A DNA stretch of 64,000 bases, from contig NZ_FWXV01000007.1 of assembly GCF_900176515.1 (NCBI RefSeq), positions 496,001-560,000 on the forward strand, given 5' to 3'. The position numbers were made by a program, and so were the translations under genes. The stretch comes from Kibdelosporangium aridum (GTDB taxonomy: Bacteria > Actinomycetota > Actinomycetes > Mycobacteriales > Pseudonocardiaceae). The notes beneath the pieces were generated by a model. That model was not told the DNA's origin, made no database searches, and saw only the letters and a list, made by a program, of their open reading frames with translations. How positions within the stretch are numbered: position 1 is the stretch's first letter; the number at the start of each line of letters is the position of its first letter. This document shows positions 44,119 through 52,365 of the stretch, one piece after another.

Positions 44119-45273
44119 ATGGTGTTACGTCCGATCGTCCTTTCCTTGCTCGCTTTCGCGACCCTGGCGCAGCCAGCGGCGGCCTCGCCGCGACCCGGCT
44201 GTACCTCCGTGCCGTACACCTCCGGGACCGAGGGGTATCACACGTTCCGGATCCCGGCGGTTGTTCGCGCCAAGTCCGGTGCGGTGCTGGCCTTCGCTGA
44301 AGGCCGGGTCGAATCGGCCGGCGACACAGGCGCGATCCACGTCGTACTGAAGCGTTCCTACGACGGCGGTTGCACATGGGGACCGATGTCGGTGGTGTCG
44401 GCCAACGGCAACGCGACGGCGGGCAATCCAGCGCCTGTCGTGCTGGCGAACGGTGACATTGTCCTGTTGACCACGCGTAACGGCCGGGTCACCGAGAAGG
44501 AGATCATGTCCGGCATGGTGTCCGCTGAGGACTCTCGCCGGGTTTTCGTCCAGCGCAGCAAAGACAACGGGCGCACGTGGACAGCGGCTCAGGAGATCAC
44601 GGCGGTCGCCAAGAAGCCGGACTGGCGGTGGTACGCGACTGGCCCAGGACACGCGATCGTCCTGCGAAACGGGCGCATCGTCGTCCCGGCCAACCATTCC
44701 AGTGCGCCACCGGCCGGTTCGGCCGACATCGGCACCGAGCCGAAGTACTACGGCGGCCACTCGCTGATCAGTGACGACGGCGGCCGCACGTGGCGGATCG
44801 GCTTCTCCGAGGACCGGGTGAACACCGAAGTCGCGTCCAACGAGACAACGGTCGCCCAACTGCCCGACGGCAGGCTCTACTTCAACAGCCGTAACCAAGG
44901 CTCGCTCGGCGGTCGCGTTGACGCGATCAGCAACGACGGCGGCAGCACGCTCGTCGCGCCGTATCGTCCACAGACGACACTCACTATTCCGAAGGTGCAA
45001 GCCAGCGTCTTGCAGACGGTCCACCCTGGCTTGCTGTTGTTCTCCGGTCCATCGGATGCCGTTAGCCGCAGGGCAATGGCGATCCGCGTCAGCGCCGACA
45101 ATGGACAGTCCTGGCGGCGGGCCCACGTGGTCTCGCCAGACCCTGCGGCCTATTCCGACCTCGTACAGCTCGGCAAATCCGTCGGCCTGCTTTACGAAAC
45201 GGGTTCCGCCGGGCCGTACGAGACGATCAGGTTCACCCAGATCCCATTGCGCTCGCTGAAGGAGAAGCCTTGA
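44119..45273 (+). CDS. Secreted GH33 sialidase, catalytic domain only
   Basis: This 384-residue exported sialidase starts at the ATG at 44119, with GGAGG six bases upstream and partly inside the previous gene. The signal peptide ends at about 22 (LAQPAAA). Arg44 lies in TFRIPAVV, and Asp boxes are SYDGGCTW, SKDNGRTW and SDDGGRTW. There is no accessory domain. It is paralogous to the preceding gene and could differ in linkage preference or release product (free or 2,7-anhydro sialic acid); the sequence alone does not tell. It overlaps the aldolase gene by 4 bp. Confidence 0.92.
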   Translation: MVLRPIVLSLLAFATLAQPAAASPRPGCTSVPYTSGTEGYHTFRIPAVVRAKSGAVLAFAEGRVESAGDTGAIHVVLKRSYDGGCTWGPMSVVSANGNATAGNPAPVVLANGDIVLLTTRNGRVTEKEIMSGMVSAEDSRRVFVQRSKDNGRTWTAAQEITAVAKKPDWRWYATGPGHAIVLRNGRIVVPANHSSAPPAGSADIGTEPKYYGGHSLISDDGGRTWRIGFSEDRVNTEVASNETTVAQLPDGRLYFNSRNQGSLGGRVDAISNDGGSTLVAPYRPQTTLTIPKVQASVLQTVHPGLLLFSGPSDAVSRRAMAIRVSADNGQSWRRAHVVSPDPAAYSDLVQLGKSVGLLYETGSAGPYETIRFTQIPLRSLKEKP

Positions 45274-46181
45274 CTCAGCTCAACGGTGGCGTCGTTCCGC
45301 CCGTCTGCACCCCGCTGACGCCGGAACGAGAACTGGACGTCGCGTCGCTGGAACGGCTGGCGGCGTACCTGATCGAAGCGGGCATGCACGGCCTGTTCGT
45401 GACCGGGTCGACCGGAGAGGTCGCCTACCTGCCGGATGACATGCGACGGCAGGCCCTCGAAGTGGTCGTGGGTGTTGCGGCAGGCCAGGTTCCGGTGCTC
45501 GCCGGTGTCATCGACACCACGACACCACGGGTGATCGAGCACGCCCGGGCGGCCAAGGCGGCTGGCGCGGACGCGTTGGTCGCGACGGCTCCGTTCTACA
45601 TTCCGACGCACCCTTCGGAGTTCCCTGGGCACTTCCGGGACATCCGGGCGGCGGTGGACCTGCCGCTGGTGGCGTACGACATCCCGGTGTCGGTGGGCCA
45701 CAAGCTGCCGGCCGACGTCGTGGCCGAACTCGCCGCGGACAAGACGTTGGCCGGGTTGAAGGACTCGAGCGGCGACCTCGACGGGCTGCGCGCGGTCCTG
45801 GAGAACACCCCATCGGATTTCCAGTGCTTCTCCGGTTCGGAGACCAACGCCGACCTTGGCTTGTTCATTGGTGCGCACGGCCTTGTGCCCGGCATCGGCA
45901 ACGTCGACCCGCACGGGTACGTCCGGCTCTACGACGCGGCCTTGCGACAGGACTGGGATGCCGCGCGGGTGGAGCAGGCCCGGTTGCGGCGACTGTTCCA
46001 GCTGATCTATGTCGGTGACGGGCGGATCGGCCGGTATTCGTCGGCGATCGGCGCGTTCAAGGAAGGTCTGGTGCTGCGTGGCGTGATCGCCAACGCCACC
46101 ACGAGCAAGCCGATGATCCCGCTCGATGACGCCGAACGCGCGGCCGTGCGCCAGCACCTCGACGAGGCCGGGCTCTTGTGA
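45270..46181 (+). CDS. DapA/NanA-family aldolase (probable N-acetylneuraminate lyase)
   Basis: This 303-residue class I aldolase of the DapA superfamily starts with TTG overlapping the sialidase stop, with GGAGAAG upstream. The GSTGE motif at 46-50, Tyr136 in YDIP and the Schiff-base Lys164 in GLKDSSGD are all in place. The YDIPVSVG stretch differs from the YN.P..TG of true DapA and suits a lyase on a longer keto-sugar. Context (two sialidases, importer) makes N-acetylneuraminate lyase the best call. Kinase (nanK) and epimerase (nanE) genes are absent from the window, so another 2-keto-3-deoxy acid cannot be excluded. Confidence 0.82.
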   Translation: MTQLNGGVVPPVCTPLTPERELDVASLERLAAYLIEAGMHGLFVTGSTGEVAYLPDDMRRQALEVVVGVAAGQVPVLAGVIDTTTPRVIEHARAAKAAGADALVATAPFYIPTHPSEFPGHFRDIRAAVDLPLVAYDIPVSVGHKLPADVVAELAADKTLAGLKDSSGDLDGLRAVLENTPSDFQCFSGSETNADLGLFIGAHGLVPGIGNVDPHGYVRLYDAALRQDWDAARVEQARLRRLFQLIYVGDGRIGRYSSAIGAFKEGLVLRGVIANATTSKPMIPLDDAERAAVRQHLDEAGLL

Positions 46182-46855
46182 CCGCTGGACTGGGCCAGGC
46201 GATCCGCGACGAGATCACCGGGCTGATCCTGTCGCGGGGCCTGCGGCCGGGCGATCCGCTGCCCACCGAGTCCGAGCTGGTCGAGACGTTCGGAGTGAGC
46301 CGCAACTCGATCCGTGAGGCGCTGAAAGCGTTGCAGGCACTCGATATCGTCGAGATCCGGCACGGCCACGGCACGTACGTCGGCAATCTGTCGCTGGCAC
46401 ATTTCGCGGACGGCCTGACGTTCCGTGCCCTACAGGTGCGGTCGATGGCGGAGATCGTCGAGGTGCGGGAGGCGCTCGAGAACGCGCTGATCCGCCGGGT
46501 CGCCGCGATCGTTCCGGATGCTGACCTTGCCGCGCTGGACGACATCACCCACAAGATGGACGAGCGTGCCAAGGCCGGTGGGACCTTCGCCGACGAGGAC
46601 AGGGAGTTTCACGAACTGCTGTACCGCTCCTTGGACAATTCGCTGGTGACGCAGCTGCTGCAGGCTTTCTGGGACGTGTTCCACAGGGTTGGGCACAGCC
46701 TCGGTGTCACGGATCCGGATCCAGTGCAGACCGTTCGGCGGCATCGCGCGATCGTGGCGGCCTTGCGGGACCGCGATGTCGATCGGGCCGAGCGGGCGAT
46801 GACCGAGCACTTCCGGAATCTGGACTTCCGGGTAGCCCAGATCCGGTCGCGGTGA
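46178..46855 (+). CDS. GntR-family regulator, FadR subgroup (NanR-like)
   Basis: This 225-residue repressor has an N-terminal winged helix (PTESELVETFGVSRNSIREA, about 29-48; RHGHGTYV wing) and a helical FCD ligand-binding domain. Within the FCD are EVREALENALIRR, the DREFHELLYRS metal-site stretch and RRHRAIVAALRDRD. The GTG start overlaps the aldolase stop by 4 bp. As the last gene of the operon it probably represses the promoter at 36762 through the GGACGTCC palindrome and responds to sialic acid or a derivative. Confidence 0.87.
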   Translation: MTAGLGQAIRDEITGLILSRGLRPGDPLPTESELVETFGVSRNSIREALKALQALDIVEIRHGHGTYVGNLSLAHFADGLTFRALQVRSMAEIVEVREALENALIRRVAAIVPDADLAALDDITHKMDERAKAGGTFADEDREFHELLYRSLDNSLVTQLLQAFWDVFHRVGHSLGVTDPDPVQTVRRHRAIVAALRDRDVDRAERAMTEHFRNLDFRVAQIRSR

Positions 46856-46904
46856 CGTCCGAAAATCGCCAGCCCGGCGACGATGATGCTGGTGGAGTGG
46901 AGGT

Positions 46905-47528
46905 ATGCCGCATCGCAACCGCGTCACCCCCGCCGGGGACCTGATCACCACCCCGTACCGCGGGACCATGTACGGCAATCGGGGCGTCCTGCACAACGAC
47001 GACCTCGTCATCGTCCGGCGCCACCAGGTCCGCCGGTGGCTCGTGTGCGTGCTGGAGTTCCGGGGCCGCCGTCGCAAGATTCTGCAGCCGCGCCGCTATA
47101 CCGAGCTGTTCTTCCACGACGAGGCTGTTGCCCTGGCCGCGGGGCATCGTCCGTGCGCCGAGTGCAGGCATGGTGACTATCAGGCTTTCCGGGCGGCGTG
47201 GACCACCGGGCTTGGCCTGCCACAACCACCAAGTGCCGATTCGATGGACCTGGTCCTGCATTCCGAACGCGGACTGGTCGACGGCGTGCGTATGACGCAC
47301 AAGGCACTGCCCGAGGAACTCCCGGACGGGGTTTTCATCCGGTGGCGAAATGGCTATTGGTTGGTGCATGGCCGGAAGCTGCACCGGTGGACGCCCGCGG
47401 GCTACGCCGAACGGGAGGATCTTGTCGGCGGCCCCGTTGACGTTCTGACCCCTTTGTCCACTGTAGTCGCACTTCAGGCGGGTTATCGCCCCATTGCCGA
47501 CTTGCCCGAGGGCGCCACGGCGGGCTGA
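46905..47528 (+). CDS. Hypothetical protein with Ada-like RPCxxC motif
   Basis: This 207-residue cytoplasmic protein is of unknown function. The segment AVALAAGHRPCAECRHGDYQ resembles the zinc-binding AAGxRPCxxC turn of Ada-type domains. Only this cysteine pair is evident; the other cysteine of the chain lies in WLVCVLEF near the start. The rest contains a conserved-looking PYRGTMYGNRGVLHND and a C-terminal WTPAGYAERE. I do not recognise a named family. It stands alone, 49 bp after the GntR gene and probably outside that operon. Confidence 0.6.
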   Translation: MPHRNRVTPAGDLITTPYRGTMYGNRGVLHNDDLVIVRRHQVRRWLVCVLEFRGRRRKILQPRRYTELFFHDEAVALAAGHRPCAECRHGDYQAFRAAWTTGLGLPQPPSADSMDLVLHSERGLVDGVRMTHKALPEELPDGVFIRWRNGYWLVHGRKLHRWTPAGYAEREDLVGGPVDVLTPLSTVVALQAGYRPIADLPEGATAG

Positions 47529-47593
47529 CAGGATGCCGTCGACCGGCGGCGTCGGTAGCGTCCTACCTGGACACAGATCCAGGGAGGCGCATC

Positions 47594-49267
47594 ATGGGGT
47601 TCAAGGCAGTCGGCGTTGCCGCCACGGTGGTCCTGGTGACGAACGGGATGGCTGCCAGTGCGGCGGAGCCCGCGTTGCACGGCGACACGATCTTCTTGCC
47701 CAATGTGGATGACGACTCGCGCCGATGTCCGGTCTCACCGACTGATCTGGACGCGTCGGGTGCGGAGGTCGACGCGAAACTGGTTTCCTGCAACGATGCT
47801 GGCGATGACAAGGTGAACGGCCGGCAGGACGAGGCCGACCTCGCGCGGCTCACCGCAGGCAGAGTCGGCGGGCGGTCCGGGCGGATCACTGTGGACAGTC
47901 AAGCGCGGGTTTTCGTGCGGCGCGGCGGTGTTTTCGACGCCGACACCCGGCTTTCCGAAGCCGAGTTGCGGCAAGGCGTGCAGTTGGGCGTCGAAGGGCG
48001 CGACATCATCCGTGACCCGGCCAAGTGGGACGGCTGGGTGACAGTCACGTTCACTGTCGATGGCCAGGTGAAGGCGCGGCACCGGATGCGGGTCGCCCCG
48101 CTGGTGCTGCAGAACGACCTCCAACCGGTGACGAAGGTCTTCGCGGCCGCTCCCAACCTTGGTCACGGGCTCGGCGGAGCGTCCGCCCCGCTCGCCGCGC
48201 AGTTCCCCAGCGAGTGGGAGAAGTTCAGCACGCCACTGGCCCAGGAGGCGGACACCCAGTTCATCCAGGGCACCGCGAAGTGGTGGAAAGACGTGTGGTG
48301 GCAGGACCTGTTCGAGCCCGCCACGGCCAGCATGCCGACCAAGGACGGCATCCAGACCATGCGGGTGGCCATCCGGTCGGCGAACATCTGGCAGGTGCCC
48401 GACGCACAGGGCAACCTTGTGCCGACTCCGCGACCGTCAGGCCGCTTGTTGTTCCGCGACTTGCGTGGGCCGGATGTGGGTGTCGTCCAGCAGTACACGG
48501 TCGAGGACCGGCAATTCATCACTGACTTGCGCAGTGCCACCGGCAACATCGAGTCACTGCCGCCCTATGAGGGACACCCGCAAGGGCGCATGGTGTACGG
48601 CACCGGCCAGTCGATGCAGCCCGACGCCACGTTCATCACAATGCTGACCGCGCAAGGACAACAGCCGCCCGTGGTGATCGATACGTCATGGCTGCTCGTC
48701 GGGCACGCTGACGAGACCATGCATGTGATGCGCGCCAACAACTCCCGTGGCTGGACGTTGATGGTCGCCGATCCCCGGCTGGCCGTCAGCCTGTTCAAGG
48801 ATGTGCCCCGCGAGACCAGGTTCTTCGAGAAAACCTCGACACAGTACAAGCCTTCCGTTGGTGAACTGGTGGACGACGCGGCATTCCTCGCCGGCAACGA
48901 GGAAGCCGCGCGGCACATCGACGACCAGGTCAAGATCATGCTGGCGGAGACCGGGTTGCGTGCGGAGGAGCTGATCCGGGTGCCGGTGCTGTTCCAGAAG
49001 GCGCCGATGTTCATGGCGTTCACCCCGGGCATCCCGAACGGGCTCTCGGTGACCGACCGAGTCTTCGCGGCACCTGACCCGCACGGCCCGGTCGTCAGCG
49101 GCCAGGACGTCTTCCGGCAGGCCACGGAACGCGCGGTGGCCGCGTCCGGCGTCCGGATCCGCTGGGTCGACAACTACCTGTGGGCACATATCGGTGGCGG
49201 CGAGGTGCACTGCACCACCAACGCGTGGCGGGACACCAGAACCGCGCAACCGTGGTGGACGTCCTAG
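47594..49267 (+). CDS. Secreted protein-arginine deiminase homologue
   Basis: This 557-residue exported protein has a signal peptide of about 23 residues. A middle beta-rich domain is followed by a peptidylarginine deiminase catalytic domain. The four catalytic positions of human PAD4 (Asp350, His471, Asp473, Cys645) have clear counterparts: Asp238 in WWQDLFEP, His371 and Asp373 in VGHADE, and Cys540 in GGGEVHCTTN. The DTSWLLVGH block is also characteristic. The protein would convert peptidyl-arginine to citrulline outside the cell, with calcium if it behaves like the animal enzymes. The ATG follows GGAGG. Its stop shares the CTAG with the stop of the convergent CHAT gene. Confidence 0.88.
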   Translation: MGFKAVGVAATVVLVTNGMAASAAEPALHGDTIFLPNVDDDSRRCPVSPTDLDASGAEVDAKLVSCNDAGDDKVNGRQDEADLARLTAGRVGGRSGRITVDSQARVFVRRGGVFDADTRLSEAELRQGVQLGVEGRDIIRDPAKWDGWVTVTFTVDGQVKARHRMRVAPLVLQNDLQPVTKVFAAAPNLGHGLGGASAPLAAQFPSEWEKFSTPLAQEADTQFIQGTAKWWKDVWWQDLFEPATASMPTKDGIQTMRVAIRSANIWQVPDAQGNLVPTPRPSGRLLFRDLRGPDVGVVQQYTVEDRQFITDLRSATGNIESLPPYEGHPQGRMVYGTGQSMQPDATFITMLTAQGQQPPVVIDTSWLLVGHADETMHVMRANNSRGWTLMVADPRLAVSLFKDVPRETRFFEKTSTQYKPSVGELVDDAAFLAGNEEAARHIDDQVKIMLAETGLRAEELIRVPVLFQKAPMFMAFTPGIPNGLSVTDRVFAAPDPHGPVVSGQDVFRQATERAVAASGVRIRWVDNYLWAHIGGGEVHCTTNAWRDTRTAQPWWTS

Positions 49268-52200
49268 GCCACCTCCGGAAGCCGGTCGGCAAGACGGCTC
49301 ACGAGGTCCGACCGCGTGTCGCTCAATTCCATTGACCGGCTGTGGGATTGGGCGGCCCGCAGGGCGACTCGCAGCCGCGCCCTGTCGTGGGTGGACAGTT
49401 GCTCGAGCATCTCGTCCGCGGCTTCCAGCGCGAGCAGTTGTTCCAGCGGGCTGCGCGGCTCGGTGATGCCGTCGATCACGATGTCCGGGTTGCCCAGGTC
49501 GGGACGGGCCTTGGTGATCACAAGGGCGATCAGCCTACGGCCGTCGTCCCCGGTGTTCCACAGCGCCCGGGGTTCGTCGGAGGTGAACCTGCGGCGGCGC
49601 GCCAGCGCCCCCACCCGTGCGTCCAGCTTCCTGAACTCGGCCTCGTTGACCCGGCCAAGTTGTTGCACGCACAGGCGTTTGTACGCGCTGTGCAGCGACT
49701 CTGGGTTCTCGTACCGCTCGACCCCGACTTTCTTGATCTTACGGGCGGTTCGCAGCCGTTCCAGCAACGGCACGACGAGGCCGGCCTTCATGCCGGTCTC
49801 CGCCAGCAAGGCGTCCAGCTCCAACGGTCCCCATTCCAGGGCGTCGAGCAGCAATTGGGCCCGGACGTGGAACAGCGCGGCTTCCAGGTTGAGCTGTCCG
49901 TCGGACGCCGTTTCGACAAGCACCTGGCGGACGTCCTGTGCCTTGAGGTTGCGGTCGGTCGCCCACACCAGGATCGCCGCTTCGAGCAAGGCCTCCGCCG
50001 TCTCGGAACCATCGGCGGCGAGCGGGGCCCCGCCGACCGTGAGCACGTCCCCGCTGACCTCGATGACCAGCCGGTTCTGCGCGGCTGCCCGCTCGACGAT
50101 CTCGGCCCACTGCGCCGACGCACCGAAGTCGTAGTCGACCATGATCACGTTGGCGCCCGCGTCAAGTACCTGGTTGACCCACGCGATGACGTCATCGGCC
50201 AACGGTGTCGGCGAGTCGTAGAACGGCGTCCGGAGTACCAGCAACTCGGCCAACGACAGCGATCGGTCCGAACTGGACACCCCAGCCATCCGGCCGGCCA
50301 CGTTGTTCTCCGCCGCCGCACGGGTCATCCGTTCGACGAACTGCTCCGCCTTGCGGACGGTGTGCGGCCCGGCCACTGCGACCCGCACGACGTGCGGACT
50401 GACCGGGCTCTCCATGTCCGGCACAGCGCTGTCGCCGAACAGGGGTGGCGCGGCTTCCGGCCCGGTCGCGGTGACCGAGCCCGCGATCTGGCGGACCAGG
50501 TCGGGCACCTCGTCGGTGATGCCGCGGTCCATGATCTCCTCGGCGAGCCGCTCCCACTGTTCCAGGTGCGGGAGTTTGGCGTAGTACCCGCACAGTTCGG
50601 CCTTCTTGATCCGGGTGAGCACCGGCAGGTTGCGGCGGATCCACTGCCAGACCTCGTCCCACGACAACGCTTGCAGCCGGATCGTGCGGGCTTCACCGGG
50701 TCCGAGCGGTGCGGTGAGCACGCTCAGTTCGTCCGTGGCGATGACCGCGAGCCGGGCTGAACCACGGCGCATGGTGATCAGGCCGAGGGCGTGCGCCAGC
50801 CGCTCGCTTGCCCCGGTCGGGCGGCGCAACAGGTCGCCGTCGTCGATGACCAGCGCGAACGGCACCCTGGCGAGGTCTTCGAGCAGACGTTCCCACCACG
50901 CGTCGGAGTCCAGCTTGCCCTGCCGCGCCGGGGTGACGTACCCGCTCGCGTCGATCCGCTCGGCGACCACTTTGGCCAGCTCCAGCACCGGATCCTCGGC
51001 GCTGAGCAAGCGTTTGGCACTGATGAACAGGCTGGCGATGCCCTCGTCCAGTTCCTCGATCGCCCGGTCCAGCAGCGAGGTCTTGCCGGTCTCCGGTGGA
51101 CCGATGACCACGAGCAGCCGGGACGACGTGTGCCCGGACAGCATGTCCACGGCCTCCCGGATCTGGCTCAGCCGGGCGATGAACCGCAGTTCCCGTTGCC
51201 GGATACCGAGTTTCAGCGCCAAGTGGCGGCGTGGTGGCGGTGGCGTCGCTCGCGCGGCCGGGTTCATCAACTGGCCTGGCTCGCTGCCGCCGACGAACAG
51301 GCTTGGCACGGCCCAGTTGAGCAGCCGGGCTCCGTCGTCGGCGATCGCGTGCCGGGCGAGCCGCAACGCCTGGGCGACGGTCTGGCCGCCGGTGAGGGCC
51401 TCGTAGAAGAACTTGGTGAAGATCCGTTCCGTGCCGAACGGCAGGACTGCCTGCATTCCCACGACCATCGGGCACGCGTCCCGTACGCAGACGTCCGCTG
51501 TGGAGTATCGGTCCGGGGCGTCGTGCGCGCCCGCGGGCGCTCGTGCCGTTTCGCATCCGGCGAACACAGCGAGCCGCAGGTCGGGCATTTGCTGGAGCAG
51601 CATCGCGAAGTCCTGGCTACGCACCAGCAGTCCGCGGCCGCCGCGTTGCTGCAGCCTGAGTCCGTACGGGTTGGCGTGTCCGAGGTAGTGCACGACATGG
51701 AAGCCACGGCGCTCAGCGCACATCCGTTCGCGCAGCCGCTCGATGGTCGGCCGGTCCTCCACGACCACGTTCAGCAGGCCTCGGTCGACCAGCGGCTGCA
51801 ACGTGCTGAGCAGGCTGCGTTTCTCGGCCCACAGGTCGAACGGGGTCTCGGTCTCGTTCGGATCGGCGATCAGCGGGCTGGACATCACCAGCAGCACGTT
51901 CAGCGGCGGATCGACCGTGGCTTCGCGCACCGGATACGTCCGCGAGCGGCCGGCCCTCACCAGGTGCACGTCCCGTGCCATGGTCAGGAAACGGTTTGGT
52001 TGCTGAGGGTCGGGCATCAGCTCCCACGGCCAGGAACTGACCTCCTGCGGCGCGGCGAGGACCCGGACGAGCAACTGCACGCCGTCTGCCGCCGCGACTC
52101 CACGGGTCTGGGCGAGCAGGTTGGCGATGGCGGGCTCGCCGAAGACGAGGTCGTGCAGCACCTGCCCGACTTCGAGGGCACGATCGCCGACCTGGTGCGC

Positions 52201-52362
52201 CTGCCGGACGTTGGCGGTCAGCCACTCGGCGACGGACTCCGTGTCCAGGCGCCATTCCGGCGGGCGACGAGCCACGCCGAAGACCGAGCCCTGCCGGGAC
52301 TGCGCGGACACCCATACATGTTTGCCCGCGCCGAGAACGCTGATATCAAACGGTTCGAACAT
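49264..52362 (-). CDS. CHAT-domain protease fused to P-loop NTPase
   Basis: This 1032-residue protein has a CHAT (caspase-like) peptidase domain at about 90-365, with the catalytic pair His229 in HYLGHAN and Cys270 in FAGCETA. A STAND/AAA-like NTPase follows at about 395-640, with P-loop GPPETGKT (Lys427) and Walker B-like FALVIDDGD. The C-terminal half (about 680-1032) has an alpha/beta segment and a helical winged-helix-like end; I do not recognise it. It is translated 3 bp after the lipase gene, so the two are coupled. CHAT proteins are often proteases switched on by a sensor in immunity or cell death. No signal peptide is present. Confidence 0.85.
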   Translation of the reverse strand: MFEPFDISVLGAGKHVWVSAQSRQGSVFGVARRPPEWRLDTESVAEWLTANVRQAHQVGDRALEVGQVLHDLVFGEPAIANLLAQTRGVAAADGVQLLVRVLAAPQEVSSWPWELMPDPQQPNRFLTMARDVHLVRAGRSRTYPVREATVDPPLNVLLVMSSPLIADPNETETPFDLWAEKRSLLSTLQPLVDRGLLNVVVEDRPTIERLRERMCAERRGFHVVHYLGHANPYGLRLQQRGGRGLLVRSQDFAMLLQQMPDLRLAVFAGCETARAPAGAHDAPDRYSTADVCVRDACPMVVGMQAVLPFGTERIFTKFFYEALTGGQTVAQALRLARHAIADDGARLLNWAVPSLFVGGSEPGQLMNPAARATPPPPRRHLALKLGIRQRELRFIARLSQIREAVDMLSGHTSSRLLVVIGPPETGKTSLLDRAIEELDEGIASLFISAKRLLSAEDPVLELAKVVAERIDASGYVTPARQGKLDSDAWWERLLEDLARVPFALVIDDGDLLRRPTGASERLAHALGLITMRRGSARLAVIATDELSVLTAPLGPGEARTIRLQALSWDEVWQWIRRNLPVLTRIKKAELCGYYAKLPHLEQWERLAEEIMDRGITDEVPDLVRQIAGSVTATGPEAAPPLFGDSAVPDMESPVSPHVVRVAVAGPHTVRKAEQFVERMTRAAAENNVAGRMAGVSSSDRSLSLAELLVLRTPFYDSPTPLADDVIAWVNQVLDAGANVIMVDYDFGASAQWAEIVERAAAQNRLVIEVSGDVLTVGGAPLAADGSETAEALLEAAILVWATDRNLKAQDVRQVLVETASDGQLNLEAALFHVRAQLLLDALEWGPLELDALLAETGMKAGLVVPLLERLRTARKIKKVGVERYENPESLHSAYKRLCVQQLGRVNEAEFRKLDARVGALARRRRFTSDEPRALWNTGDDGRRLIALVITKARPDLGNPDIVIDGITEPRSPLEQLLALEAADEMLEQLSTHDRARLRVALRAAQSHSRSMELSDTRSDLVSRLADRLPEVA

Positions 52363-52365
52363 CGC

